Below the pieces are notes generated by a model that worked only from the letters and a program-made list of their open reading frames with translations, was not told the origin of the DNA and searched no databases. From NCBI RefSeq assembly GCF_014650575.1, contig NZ_BMVF01000005.1, positions 310,001 through 374,000 on the forward strand: a stretch of DNA of 64,000 nt. The letters run 5' to 3'. The stretch is from Streptomyces naganishii JCM 4654 (GTDB lineage: Bacteria > Actinomycetota > Actinomycetes > Streptomycetales > Streptomycetaceae). Position 1 is the stretch's first letter; every line of letters starts with the position of its first letter. The position numbers and the translations under genes are program-made. Positions 42,193 to 51,019 of this stretch are shown here, in pieces.

Positions 42193-43788
42193 TCAGGTGA
42201 CCCGCAGGGAGCGGAGTATGTGATCGGTCGCGTCGTCGCCGTCGAACTGCCGGATCTGCACGTACACCTGAGGCCGCGCGGCGCCCCCGGCCGGGACGAG
42301 CGCGGTCTCGGTGAGCCGGCCGCCGTCCGGGCAGCCGCTCCAGGCGCGGATACGGCCGTGCCAGCGCGGGCCCGTCCAGGCGCGGGCGCCGTCGTAGTGG
42401 CAGCCGGGGTGCGCGAGGGCGTTCACGCGGGCCGTGACGTCACCGTGCTCGCTCAGCCCCGCGAACACACCGCGCGCCGCCGCGCCGAGGTCCTGCCAGC
42501 GCGCCAGATCGTCGGCCACGGCGAGCCCGGGCTCGTGCCCGCCGGGCAGGCCCAGCGCCCGCGGATCCCAGCCGGAGCCGCGCAGCTGACGCGCCCAGCC
42601 GTCCGGCACCCGTACCGCGATCCGCCCCGTGCCGTCCCGGACCGCGACCCCGTCGGACCCGCCCGGCCACAACGCCGCCGTGATCCCCACACCACCGGCG
42701 ACGATCCCGCCCGCGACGGCGACGGCGACGGCGACCAGACCGAGCGCCCGCCTGCGACCCGCGTCCCGGCCGGTGGGCTCCGGGAACCGGCCGCGTCGGT
42801 CCACGGGACCGCCCGCGCGGTCCGTGTCCCGGCCCGCGCGCTCCGCGTCCCGGCCGGCCCGGTCTGCGGGGGCCGGGGCTTGGTCCGTGCGGTCCAGGGA
42901 CCGGGTGCCGGGGTCCTGGGACCGGCCGGGACGGCCCCGGGGCAGGCGGAGGCGGACCCGGTTACGGGCGGCCCGGGACAAGGCCGTGGGACGGTGGCCC
43001 TCGGCCAGAGCCTCGAGCTCGTCCGCGAACGTGCCCGCGTCGGGCGGCCGATGGTCGCGGTCCGGGGCCAGGGCCCGCATCAGGGCCCGCTCGACCGCCG
43101 GGTCGAGGCCCGGGCGCAGCCGTCCGGGCGGTACGACCTCGCCGGGCGCGGCGGGGACCGTGCCCGTCACCAGCCGGTAGCCGACCGCGCCCAGGCCGTA
43201 GACGTCGGCGCGCGCGTCGATGCCCGCGCCGGCCCGCGCCTGCTCGGGCGCCCGGTACCCGGCCGAACCGGCGGCCAGGGTGAGCCCTGACGCCTCCGCG
43301 AGGCTCTTGGCAAGTCCCAGGTCGGCGAGCAGCACCCGGCGGGTGCCGTCCGGGGCGGTGCGCAGCAGCACGTTGCCCGGCTTGACGTCCCGGTGCACGA
43401 TGCCCGCCTCGTGCAGGGCGTGCGCGGACCGGGCGGCCTGCGCGGTCAGCCGCAGCGCCTGGGGCACCGGCAGCACACCGGCGCCGTCGCACAGGTCGGC
43501 GAGCGTGCCGCCGTCGGCGTACTCCATGACGAAGTAGGGCCTGCCGTCCGGCAGTTCACCGATGTCGTAGACCTGGACCACGCGCGGTGAGCCGGCCTTG
43601 CGCAGCAGCCGCGCCTCGGACAGGAACCGCTCGCGGACGTCGAGGCGGTGCGCCCAGTTCTCGGCGAGTACCTTGACGGCGACCGGGGCGTCGAGCACGT
43701 CGTCGTGGGCGAGCCACACGGTGCCGAACGCGCCCGTTCCCAGGCGCCGTTCGAGGCGGTAGCGGCCGATCCGCTCGAGGGAGGGCAT
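42193..43788 (-). CDS. Transmembrane serine/threonine protein kinase
   Basis: This 531-residue protein has a Hanks-type kinase domain in residues 10-265: glycine loop G-T-G-A-F-G-T-V, lysine K39 in V-A-V-K, H-R-D-V-K-P-G-N, D-L-G in place of D-F-G, and A-P-E-Q. A juxtamembrane Arg/Asp-rich linker with R-D-x-x-R-A repeats, one membrane helix (around 365-390) and an outer domain of about 140 residues follow. No PASTA repeats are present, so it is not a PknB-type cell-wall kinase. It is divergent from an ECF sigma gene with 47 bases between starts, suggesting a joint signal pathway. Confidence 0.93.
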   Translation of the reverse strand: MPSLERIGRYRLERRLGTGAFGTVWLAHDDVLDAPVAVKVLAENWAHRLDVRERFLSEARLLRKAGSPRVVQVYDIGELPDGRPYFVMEYADGGTLADLCDGAGVLPVPQALRLTAQAARSAHALHEAGIVHRDVKPGNVLLRTAPDGTRRVLLADLGLAKSLAEASGLTLAAGSAGYRAPEQARAGAGIDARADVYGLGAVGYRLVTGTVPAAPGEVVPPGRLRPGLDPAVERALMRALAPDRDHRPPDAGTFADELEALAEGHRPTALSRAARNRVRLRLPRGRPGRSQDPGTRSLDRTDQAPAPADRAGRDAERAGRDTDRAGGPVDRRGRFPEPTGRDAGRRRALGLVAVAVAVAGGIVAGGVGITAALWPGGSDGVAVRDGTGRIAVRVPDGWARQLRGSGWDPRALGLPGGHEPGLAVADDLARWQDLGAAARGVFAGLSEHGDVTARVNALAHPGCHYDGARAWTGPRWHGRIRAWSGCPDGGRLTETALVPAGGAARPQVYVQIRQFDGDDATDHILRSLRVT

Positions 43789-43835
43789 ACGACTATGATG
43801 CCTGTCTGAGATCGACTCGGAGGGGGACCCTCGTC

Positions 43836-44384
43836 GTGGACGCGGCGCTGACCGAGGACCTCGCCCGCCGGGCCGCCGCCGGTGACGGCACGGCGCTGGA
43901 GGAACTGCTGCACGAGGTGCGGCCCGAGGTGGTCCGCCGCTGCGGGCGCTTCCTGCCCTGCCGGGAGGACGCCGAGGAGGCCGCGCAGGACGTGCTGCTC
44001 CAGCTCGCGCGCAGGATCACCACCTTCGAGGGCCGCAGCCGGTTCAGCACCTGGCTGCACACGGTCGTCGCCAACTGCTGCCGGCAGAAGTACCGCGAGC
44101 TCAGGCGCCGCGCGGCCGAGCGGCCCGCCGCGATCGAGCCCGCGCAGCAGATCGACCCGCGCACCACCAGCGTCATCGCCGGCTCGCGCGTGGACCTCCT
44201 GGAGGCGCTGGAGCGGCTGGAGCGCGAGCACCCGCACCTGGTGGCGCCGCTGGTGTACCGGGACATCTGCCGGCTGGAGTACGCCGAGGCCGCCGAGCGG
44301 ATCGGCATCCCGCTCGGCACGCTCAAGTCCCGGCTGCACGAGGCGCGCCGCCAGGTGCGGCCCTGGCTGACCGACGCGTCCTGA
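43836..44384 (+). CDS. ECF-type RNA polymerase sigma factor
   Basis: This 182-residue sigma factor has region 2 (E-D-A-E-E-A-A-Q-D-V-L-L-Q-L, then F-S-T-W-L-H-T-V-V-A-N) and region 4 (Y-A-E-A-A-E-R-I-G-I-P-L-G-T-L-K-S-R-L-H-E-A-R) with a short linker. No zinc anti-sigma gene follows it; the divergent kinase takes that place. Control by phosphorylation is a reasonable inference since kinase-linked ECF groups are known. The GTG start is preceded by GGAGG at about 10 bases. Confidence 0.93.
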   Translation: MDAALTEDLARRAAAGDGTALEELLHEVRPEVVRRCGRFLPCREDAEEAAQDVLLQLARRITTFEGRSRFSTWLHTVVANCCRQKYRELRRRAAERPAAIEPAQQIDPRTTSVIAGSRVDLLEALERLEREHPHLVAPLVYRDICRLEYAEAAERIGIPLGTLKSRLHEARRQVRPWLTDAS

Positions 44385-44418
44385 GCCCGGACACGTCCAG
44401 CCGAGTCCCCTCGTCCCC

Positions 44419-46794
44419 TCACTCCTCGTCGGTGAGCAGGTCCAGCTCCGACCAGATCGTCTTGCCCTCGGTGGTGTGCCGGCTGCCCCAGCGCCGGGTG
44501 AGCTGGGCGACCAGCAGCAGCCCGCGGCCGCCCTCGTCCCAGGTCTTGGCGCGGCGCAGGTGCGGGGCGGTGTGGCTGGTGTCGGACACCTCGCAGATCA
44601 GATGCGCGTCGTCGTGGATCAGCCGGAGCCGGATGGGCGGGATGCCGTACCGGATCGCGTTGGTGACCAGCTCGCTCACCACCAGCTCGGCGGTGAACGC
44701 CGACTCGGCCATGCCCCAGTCGTCCAGCTGGTCGACGACCTGCTTGCGGATCGGCGCGACCAGCGCGGGGTCGGCGGGGATGTCCCAGGTCGCCACCTGG
44801 GAGGCGGGCAGGCCCCGGGTGCGGGCCAGCAGCAGGGCCACGTCGTCGGCGGAGCCGCCGGCCGGCAGCAGCGCCCCGAGCACGCGGTCGCAGGTCTCCT
44901 CCAACGAGCCGGTGCGGTCGGCCAGCGCCTCGCACAGCAGCCGGTGCCCCGCCTCCACGTCCCGCTCGCGGCCCTCGAGCAGCCCGTCGGTGTAGAACGA
45001 CAGCACGCTGCCCTCGCGCAGATCGATCTCCGCGCACTCGAAGGGCAGCCCGCCCACGCCCAGCGGGGGACCGGAGGGCAGGTCCACGCGGCGGGGCGGC
45101 CCGTCGGGCGGGAGCAGCACCGGGGAGGGATGGCCGGCGCGGGCGAGCGTGCAGCGCCGGGACACCGGGTCGTACACGGCGTAGAGGCAGGTCGCGCCGA
45201 GCGCCCCCGAGGCGCTCTCGGTGCCGGCCTCCGCGGACATCCGTACGACCAGGTCGTCGAGGTGGGTGAGCAGCTCGTCCGGGGCGAGGTCGATGTCGGC
45301 GAGGGTGCGCACGGCGGTGCGCAGCCGGCCCATGGTCGCCGACGCCTGCACGCCGCGCCCGATGACGTCCCCGACGACCATGGCGACCCGCATCCCGGAC
45401 AGCGGGATCACGTCGAACCAGTCGCCGCCCACCCCGGTGTGCGCCGCGGGGAGGTAGCGGGAGGCCGCGTCCAGGGCGGCCGTGTGCGGCAGGCTGCGCG
45501 GCAGCAGGCTGCGCTGGAGGGCGAGCGCGGTCTCCCGCTCGCGCGAGTAGCGGCGGGCGTTGTCGATGCACACGGCGGCCCGCGCCGTGACCTCCTCGGC
45601 CAGCAGCACGTCGTCGGGGAGGAAGGGCGCGGGCTGTTCGAAGCGGGTGAAGACGGCGACGCCCAGGGTGGTGCCCCGGGCCCGGATCGGCACCGACATC
45701 GTGGAGTGGATGCCCAGCCGCTGGGCGAGCAGGCTGCGCGCGGGGTCCCAGGACAGCCATTTCTCCAGGTCGCCCGACTCCTGGGTGACCACGACCGACT
45801 GGCCCGCCAGCAGGGACGCGCCCTGGGGCGAGGTGGCCGGGTAGACCTCGCTGCGCCCGGGCAGGGTGACCGCCTCCGGCTCGCCCCGGTGGACGGAGCG
45901 GTGGGCGGCGCGGCGCAGGGTCACCGGCGCCCCGGGCGGGCCGGTGAAGGGCTCGCCGGTGCGTTCCCGCGGTTCCAGCAGGTCGACGCTGACGAAGTCG
46001 GCGAGCGACGGCACGCACACGTCGGCGAGTTCCTGCGCCGTACGGGTGACGTCGAGGGTGGTGCCGATGCGCACGCTCGCCTCGTTCACCAGTTGCAGCC
46101 GCTCGCGGGCCCGGTACTGCTCGGTGAAGTCGTGGGCGGCCAGGCACACCCCGCACACCCGCCCCCGCGCGTCGGTGATCGGGGACATGCGGGCCAGCCA
46201 GGCGCTCATCCGTCCGGCGCCGCCTATCGGGACGTACGTCCGCACGTCGTGGCCGACGCCGGTGGTGAGGACGCGGTGCATCTGTGCCTCGATGTCCTCG
46301 CTGTCGCGCCGGCCGCCGATCTCGGACACCCGCAGGCCACGCAGCCGCTCCCCGGGCGCGCCGATCACCTCGGCCATGGCGTCGTTCACGGCGTGCAGGC
46401 GCAGCCGGGCGTCGTAGATCGCCACGGCGCACGGGGACTGGAGGAGCACGGCACGGGAGAGGGGGTCGTCCGGGTCGGGGGGCGTGCCGCCCTCAAGGGG
46501 TGTGACCAGGAGCCGGCCGCCGCCGTCCTCCGGGCGCCGGTGGTGGACCAGGGCCCAGACGGTGACCTCGTGCCCGTCGCGGTGGCGGAGCGTGAGACTG
46601 CCGTGCCAGCGGGGGTCACCGGGCAGCCGGAGGCCCGGCCCGGCCATCAGCTCGGCCGCCGGCCTGCCGAGGACCTCCCCGGGCTCCCAGCCGAGCAGCC
46701 GGCGCGCGCCCTCGTTCCACTCCACGAGGACGCCGTGGTCGTCGACGGCGGCCCGTGCCGTTGCGGCGTCGTCGAACGGATACACCGGGCTCAT
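44419..46794 (-). CDS. PAS-GAF-SpoIIE-HATPase sensor phosphatase (RsbU/RsbW fusion type)
   Basis: This 791-residue cytoplasmic protein has in order two PAS domains (about 15-115 and 125-235), a GAF domain (250-400), a PP2C-like SpoIIE phosphatase domain (420-630, with G-G-D-W-F-D-V and the metal sites G-D-V-I-G-R-G) and an RsbW-like ATPase (660-785, with E-L-V-T-N-A-I-R-Y-G and D-E-G-G-R-G-L). It may both phosphorylate and dephosphorylate a STAS protein in a partner-switch; the STAS gene at 22.9 kb is one possible partner. GGAG lies 8 bases before the ATG at 46794. Confidence 0.93.
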   Translation of the reverse strand: MSPVYPFDDAATARAAVDDHGVLVEWNEGARRLLGWEPGEVLGRPAAELMAGPGLRLPGDPRWHGSLTLRHRDGHEVTVWALVHHRRPEDGGGRLLVTPLEGGTPPDPDDPLSRAVLLQSPCAVAIYDARLRLHAVNDAMAEVIGAPGERLRGLRVSEIGGRRDSEDIEAQMHRVLTTGVGHDVRTYVPIGGAGRMSAWLARMSPITDARGRVCGVCLAAHDFTEQYRARERLQLVNEASVRIGTTLDVTRTAQELADVCVPSLADFVSVDLLEPRERTGEPFTGPPGAPVTLRRAAHRSVHRGEPEAVTLPGRSEVYPATSPQGASLLAGQSVVVTQESGDLEKWLSWDPARSLLAQRLGIHSTMSVPIRARGTTLGVAVFTRFEQPAPFLPDDVLLAEEVTARAAVCIDNARRYSRERETALALQRSLLPRSLPHTAALDAASRYLPAAHTGVGGDWFDVIPLSGMRVAMVVGDVIGRGVQASATMGRLRTAVRTLADIDLAPDELLTHLDDLVVRMSAEAGTESASGALGATCLYAVYDPVSRRCTLARAGHPSPVLLPPDGPPRRVDLPSGPPLGVGGLPFECAEIDLREGSVLSFYTDGLLEGRERDVEAGHRLLCEALADRTGSLEETCDRVLGALLPAGGSADDVALLLARTRGLPASQVATWDIPADPALVAPIRKQVVDQLDDWGMAESAFTAELVVSELVTNAIRYGIPPIRLRLIHDDAHLICEVSDTSHTAPHLRRAKTWDEGGRGLLLVAQLTRRWGSRHTTEGKTIWSELDLLTDEE

Positions 46795-47057
46795 CGTCGC
46801 CACTCCATCGCGCACACTCACAGTGATCAGGCGCGTCACTTGAGTTCCAGCCTAGTGCTTACCCGTCCGCGGCGGACGGCCGACCCCGCGCCAACCTCGA
46901 ACGCATGGTCTCGCACACGCTGTTGTGGGACTTCGCCCCCCGCCGCTGCACCCCGCGCGCCGGACCGCGCGCCGGCGGCCGCACCACCGACACCTCCGGC
47001 AGCCCCGCGGTGATCACCTTCGGGCGCGCCCGCGGCTCCCGGCTCGGGCTGACCGAC

Positions 47058-47134
47058 CCCTTCACGGTACCGTGCAGGAGGCACCCTGACCTGCTGGTAT
47101 TTACGCCAGAGTACCCGCGCGGTACCGTGAAGGG
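47058..47134. promoter_or_regulatory. Paired inverted operators of the toxin-antitoxin operon
   Basis: CCCTTCACGGTACCG (47058-47072) recurs in inverse orientation at 47120-47134, ending one base before the antitoxin ATG; each copy contains GGTACC with the flanks CACG and CGTG. The 45-base space between can hold the promoter. Such duplicated palindromes are typical for autoregulation by the antitoxin. The second copy includes the ribosome site GAAGGG, so binding could also affect translation at the DNA level only. Confidence 0.7.
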
Positions 47135-47135
47135 C

Positions 47136-47381
47136 ATGCCAGCTCTGAATGTGGAGTTCAGCGACCGCGAGCTCGAGGACTTGCGGCAGATCGCCAAGGA
47201 ACGCGGTACGTCCATGAAGGCGCTCGTGCGCGAGGCCGCGGCCGCCGACATAGCCAGGCACCGCGCCCTCCAGGAGGGCGCCGAGGCCTTCCGCCGGTTC
47301 TTCACGGCCCACGCGGACGAGTTCGCGGCGGCCTTTCCCGACGACGAGCCGCCCAGCAGGGGCGAGGGGCGGGCCGCCTGA
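47136..47381 (+). CDS. Antitoxin, ribbon-helix-helix type
   Basis: This 81-residue protein starts with L-N-V-E-F-S-D-R-E-L-E-D-L-R-Q-I-A-K-E-R-G-T-S-M-K-A-L-V-R, the pattern of a ribbon-helix-helix DNA-binding antitoxin, followed by an acidic helical tail that can cover the toxin. The ATG at 47136 was preferred over the long in-frame extension because the latter would run through the operator. The gap from 46795 to 47135 holds no other gene. It is followed after 3 bases by the toxin gene. Confidence 0.85.
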   Translation: MPALNVEFSDRELEDLRQIAKERGTSMKALVREAAAADIARHRALQEGAEAFRRFFTAHADEFAAAFPDDEPPSRGEGRAA

Positions 47382-47384
47382 CCG

Positions 47385-47762
47385 ATGACCCCTGTCATCC
47401 ACATCGACGTGCCCTGGCTCCTGCAGCGTCACGAGGAAGTGCTGCCGGACCAGCCCACGATCAACGACTTCTCGGCCCTCGTGGCCGCCGTCGCCCGCCA
47501 CCGGGTCGATCCGCCGCGCCTGGGCGTGGACTCCGACCCCGCCTGGCGGGCCGCCGCCCTGCTGCACACCCTCGCCCTGCTGCGGCCCCTGCCCTCGGCC
47601 AACGCCCGCTTCGCGTGCTCGACGGCCGTGGCCTACATGTTCGTCAGCGGGGTCGGCATCGACCCGCCCTACGGCGCGCTCGTCGACCTCGCCCGCGATC
47701 TGATGTCCGGCAAGACCGACGTCTACGGCGCCGCGGACCGCCTGCGCTCCTGGGAGATCTGA
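47385..47762 (+). CDS. Fic/Doc-family toxin component with altered Fic motif
   Basis: This 125-residue helical protein matches the short Doc-like toxins seen in Streptomyces next to RHH antitoxins. The region where Doc has H-x-F-x-D/N-x-N-K-R reads R-P-L-P-S-A-N-A-R (R67 to R75): the Asn and Arg that bind phosphates are kept, but the catalytic His and the following aromatic residue are replaced. It may be an inactive or differently acting toxin. It is separated from the antitoxin by 3 bases, and they must be co-translated. Confidence 0.8.
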   Translation: MTPVIHIDVPWLLQRHEEVLPDQPTINDFSALVAAVARHRVDPPRLGVDSDPAWRAAALLHTLALLRPLPSANARFACSTAVAYMFVSGVGIDPPYGALVDLARDLMSGKTDVYGAADRLRSWEI

Positions 47763-48081
47763 CACCTCGCCGTTCGTGGCCGTCCGCGTGCGCGAGGGCC
47801 CGGGGCCGCGGGCGCGAAGGCCTGGGGCCCCGTCCGGGCGCGCGAGGGGCCTGGGCCCCTGTCCGCATGCCGGAGTGCCCGAGTCCCCTGGGCCGCCGGT
47901 CCAGGGCGGGAGGAACAGGGCCGGCGGCCCGGCGCGCGCGGGAGAGCCGCCGTCCCGCGCGGGGCCGAGGGGCCGACTCCAGTGCACTCCTCGGCCGGGT
48001 GGGCCGGGAGCGTGCGCGGCGGCCGGGTGGGTGCGCGTGCTTCACACGGGGCGCACGGCGCCGTACGTCCCGCCCGGCCGG
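47763..48081. other. GC-rich gap with a hairpin after the toxin-antitoxin operon
   Basis: No gene is supported. The first 130 bases are repetitive (GGGCGCGCGAGGGGCCTGGG-like units). A 9-bp inverted repeat, CGCGCGGGA (47935-47943) with TCCCGCGCG (47953-47961), may end the toxin transcript or the convergent lactate monooxygenase gene. Confidence 0.5.
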
Positions 48082-49251
48082 TCAGGCGGGGCTCTCCTCC
48101 AGGTCCGAGGCCGTGACCGTGGCCGGGGTGGCGTGGCCGGACAGGGCGAGGGTGAGGTCGAACTCGGCGAGCAGGCAGCGGATCACGTGCTCCACGCCCG
48201 CCTGGCCGTCCAGGCCGAGCCCGTAGACGTAGGGCCGTCCGAGGAGGACGGCGCGGGCGCCGAGGGCGAGGGCCTTGAAGACGTCGTCCCCGGTGCGCAC
48301 CCCGCTGTCGAACAGGACCGTCAGGCGGTCGCCCACCGCCCGCGCCACCCGCGGCAGCGCGTCGGCGGCCGCCACCGAACCGGCCACCTGGCGGCCGCCG
48401 TGGTTGGACACCACCACGCCGTCCATCCCGGCCTCGGCGGCGAGCAGGGCGTCGTCCGGGTGCAGGACGCCCTTGAGGACGATCGGGCCGTCCCAGTGCC
48501 GACGCAGGAACGCCAGATCGGGCCAGGTCTTGCCGGGGTCGGCGAACATGCCGACGAAGCGCAGCACCGCCGCGTTCAGGTCCTCGTGCACGGGCTTGGC
48601 GAGGCCCGCCAGGAACGCCGGGTCGGTGAAGTAGTTGGCGGTGCCCACGCCGTGCAGGAAGGGCAGGTAGGCCTGGTCGAGGTCGCGCGGGCGCCATGCC
48701 AGCAGCGGGGTGTCGAGGGTGACGACGAGGACGCCGAAGCCGGACGCCTTGGCCCGGTCGAGGAAACTCCGGGTCACCTCCCGGTCCTTGGCCCAGTACA
48801 GCTGGAACCACCGCTCCGCGTCGCCCATCGCCTCCGCGACCTGCTCCATGGGTGTGCTGGAGGCCGACGACAGGATGTACGGCACCCCTTGCGCGGCGGC
48901 GGCCCGGGCGGCCGCGCACTCGGCGTCCGGGTGCATGATCGAAAGGACGCCGACGGGCGCGAGCGCGAGCGGGGCGGGCAGGGCGCGGCCCAGCACCTCG
49001 GCCGACAGGTCGCGCTCGTGCACGTCCCGCAGCATGCGCGGGACGATCCGGCGCCGGTCGAGGGCGGCCCGGTTCGCCAGCGCCGTACTGCCGTTGCCGG
49101 CGCTGCCCGCCACATAGCCCACGGGGCCGGGGCCGAGCCGGCGCTCGACCAGCGCCTCCAGCCGCGTGAGATCGGTGGGCAGGCGGGGCACGGCCCCCGT
49201 CATCCCGTTCAGATAGATCTCGTACTGAAAGTCACCCCAGTGCTTCCCCAC
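48082..49251 (-). CDS. FMN-dependent alpha-hydroxy acid oxidase (lactate 2-monooxygenase-like)
   Basis: This 389-residue TIM-barrel flavoenzyme has the family signature S-N-H-G-G-R-Q with active His and Arg near residue 265, the D-S-G-V-R-T-G-D-D FMN phosphate site, and W-F-Q-L-Y-W. The G-D-F-Q-Y-E-I-Y start resembles lactate 2-monooxygenase, which turns L-lactate into acetate and CO2, but oxidase activity on another hydroxy acid is possible. The GTG at 49251 fits the family start; a longer frame to 49299 is less likely. Confidence 0.9.
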   Translation of the reverse strand: MGKHWGDFQYEIYLNGMTGAVPRLPTDLTRLEALVERRLGPGPVGYVAGSAGNGSTALANRAALDRRRIVPRMLRDVHERDLSAEVLGRALPAPLALAPVGVLSIMHPDAECAAARAAAAQGVPYILSSASSTPMEQVAEAMGDAERWFQLYWAKDREVTRSFLDRAKASGFGVLVVTLDTPLLAWRPRDLDQAYLPFLHGVGTANYFTDPAFLAGLAKPVHEDLNAAVLRFVGMFADPGKTWPDLAFLRRHWDGPIVLKGVLHPDDALLAAEAGMDGVVVSNHGGRQVAGSVAAADALPRVARAVGDRLTVLFDSGVRTGDDVFKALALGARAVLLGRPYVYGLGLDGQAGVEHVIRCLLAEFDLTLALSGHATPATVTASDLEESPA

Positions 49252-49312
49252 CCGTGCACCCGCCTCTCGTCGCCGGCCATGCCTTGCGACCCCGACCATA
49301 CCGGCGGGTAGG

Positions 49313-50008
49313 TCAGCCTTCGCCGGCCGCTTCGGCGAGGAGGCGGGCCAGTTCGCGCGGGCGGGAGAACATCGGCCAGTGGCCGGTCTCCATCTCGGCC
49401 AGATCCCAGCGGTCGCTCTTGAGGAGCCCGGCCACGGAAGGGGCGGGATCGCGGCCGTCCATCAGGCACTTGACGTAGGTCGCCGGCAGCTCGCCCAAGG
49501 GGCGGCCGAGGACGGCCGGCTCGGTGAGGGTGGCGCCCGGGTGGGGTGTGCCCTCGGTGACGATGCGGCCGATCTGCTCGTCGGTCAGGTCCTGGCCGGC
49601 GTAGCCGGCGGGCGGCAGGGGCGGCCAGGCTCCGCCGGAGGCCGCGAGGGCCTGCCGGATGTGGTCGCTGGGGAAGCCGTCGAGGAAGGACTCCCCGTCC
49701 ACCGGGACGTTGGCGTCGACGAACACCACGCGCCGCAGCCGGTCGCCGATCAGCTCGGCGGCCTGACCGACCGGCACCCCGGAGTAGCTGTGGCCGACCA
49801 GGACCACGTCCGTGAGACCGTGCCGCTCGACGTGGTCCACGACGTCCTTGACGTGCGTCCGCAGCCCGGCCGGCGTGTCCCTCCTCTCGGCGAGGCCGGA
49901 CAGCGTCACCGCGTCCGCCTCGTGCCCGGCCTCCCGCAGCGCCGAGGCCACCTCGTCCCACGCCCAGCCGCCGAGCCACGCGCCCGCCACCAACACGAAT
50001 CGAGTCAT
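49313..50008 (-). CDS. Alpha/beta hydrolase
   Basis: This 231-residue hydrolase has the nucleophile elbow G-H-S-Y-S-G, a V-F-V-D-A-N-V-P segment, and a late catalytic histidine in T-G-H-W-P-M. It resembles salicylate esterase or hydroxynitrile lyase-like family members that are compact and soluble. The ATG at 50008 precedes the oxyanion strand directly. It lies 61 bases upstream of the lactate monooxygenase gene on the same strand. The substrate is unknown. Confidence 0.9.
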   Translation of the reverse strand: MTRFVLVAGAWLGGWAWDEVASALREAGHEADAVTLSGLAERRDTPAGLRTHVKDVVDHVERHGLTDVVLVGHSYSGVPVGQAAELIGDRLRRVVFVDANVPVDGESFLDGFPSDHIRQALAASGGAWPPLPPAGYAGQDLTDEQIGRIVTEGTPHPGATLTEPAVLGRPLGELPATYVKCLMDGRDPAPSVAGLLKSDRWDLAEMETGHWPMFSRPRELARLLAEAAGEG

Positions 50009-50056
50009 GGCCGGCAACGTACCGGACGGGTGTGACAACGCCCCTGCGGCCACAGG

Positions 50057-50716
50057 TCAGTTGCCGCTGCCGCTGCCGCTGCCGCTGCCGCTGCCGCTGC
50101 CGCTGCCGCTGCCGCTGCCGTTGCCGTTGCCGCCGTCATCGCCGTCGCTCGCGGAGTCCGTCCCGGCGTCGGTGTCCGGGCCCTGGGACCTCACCCGCTG
50201 GACGTGCTCCAGGGACTGGCGCAGTTCGGTGAGCCAGTCGTCCGCGTGGCGCTGGACCAGCCGCACGCACCACGCGAGCGCCTCGCTCCGGCTGCGGGCG
50301 ACACCGCCCGCGATCAGGGTGTCGAGGACCTGCCGCTCGGGCTGGCGCAGCCGGGTCATCACGGGCGCGGCGACATGGGTGAACAGGGCACGCTCGTCCC
50401 CGCACCGCACCCCCCAGGACACCTTGCGCCCGAACCGGTGCTCGGCCGCGCGCGCGACCGCCATCCGGTCCTCCCGGGTGCGTTCCCGGAACTCCTGGAC
50501 GCGGCCCTCCACGGCAGCCCTGCGTTCCGTCGCCGAGGCGTCGTCGGCGGTGCGGGGCGCGGCTATGCGGCCCACGACGGTGATCTCCTCGCGGTCCACG
50601 GTCACTTCGGCCAGTTCCTCGAACAGGCCGTCGGGCAGACGGCCTGCGAACCAGCCGCGGACCTTCTCCCGCTGCTCTGGCGTAATCATGTAATGACGAT
50701 TACTCCGTTCGTTCAT
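50057..50716 (-). CDS. Hypothetical protein with (GS)n C-terminal tail
   Basis: This protein of 219 residues has a helical acidic N-domain (P-E-Q-R-E-K-V-R-G-W-F-A-G-R-L-P), a strongly charged middle, and a region S-R-S-E-A-L-A-W-C-V-R-L-V-Q-R-H-A-D-D-W-L that could be a ribbon-helix-helix or coiled part. The tail ends in about ten G-S pairs from a hexanucleotide repeat. No signal peptide is seen. Two ATGs (50716 and 50689) are possible and neither has a clean ribosome site. I do not recognise a family. Confidence 0.7.
   Translation of the reverse strand: MNERSNRHYMITPEQREKVRGWFAGRLPDGLFEELAEVTVDREEITVVGRIAAPRTADDASATERRAAVEGRVQEFRERTREDRMAVARAAEHRFGRKVSWGVRCGDERALFTHVAAPVMTRLRQPERQVLDTLIAGGVARSRSEALAWCVRLVQRHADDWLTELRQSLEHVQRVRSQGPDTDAGTDSASDGDDGGNGNGSGSGSGSGSGSGSGSGSGN
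50063..50128. repeat. Hexanucleotide microsatellite (GCCGCT)9 plus GCCGTT variants
   Basis: Nine exact GCCGCT units (50063-50116) are followed by two GCCGTT units. On the minus strand they encode alternating Gly-Ser, then Gly-Asn. Because the unit is six bases, slippage would change tail length without a frameshift. Confidence 0.95.
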
Positions 50717-51019
50717 GAACACAAGGGGTCCGAAAGGAGTCCGCCCAGAGCGGAACCGGAATGTTTCAGGACGATTAACGAACCTATGGTTTCAGGCCAA
50801 TCGGCCGGATCCAGTGATCGAAAAGCCCGTGGTTCGGCGGTTGGAACGTTCGAATTCCGTGACTTCACGCCACTGATTCAATACGCAAGGTTACTGAAAC
50901 CCGTGGGTTCGATGTGAGTTTCGGCGGCGGACTCGGCAGACTCCGGCACGCCGGTCCGGCAACCCATCGAGCTCGGGCCCGGCATCTCTCATCGAAAATC
51001 GAGCGGAAGGAAGCACACG
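50717..51019. other. Lower-GC divergent region upstream of the SSI gene
   Basis: No gene is seen. The stretch is clearly more AT-rich than its surroundings (for example around 50760-50910), as expected for promoters of the strongly expressed SSI gene on the plus strand and the hypothetical gene on the minus strand. A GGTTTC and GAAACC pair lies at 50788 and 50896. The ribosome site GGAAGG is at 51006-51011. Confidence 0.45.

Noticed and set aside
46905..47381. Longer antitoxin frame starting at 46905
   Set aside because: It would include both operator copies in coding sequence and its N-terminus has no family similarity.
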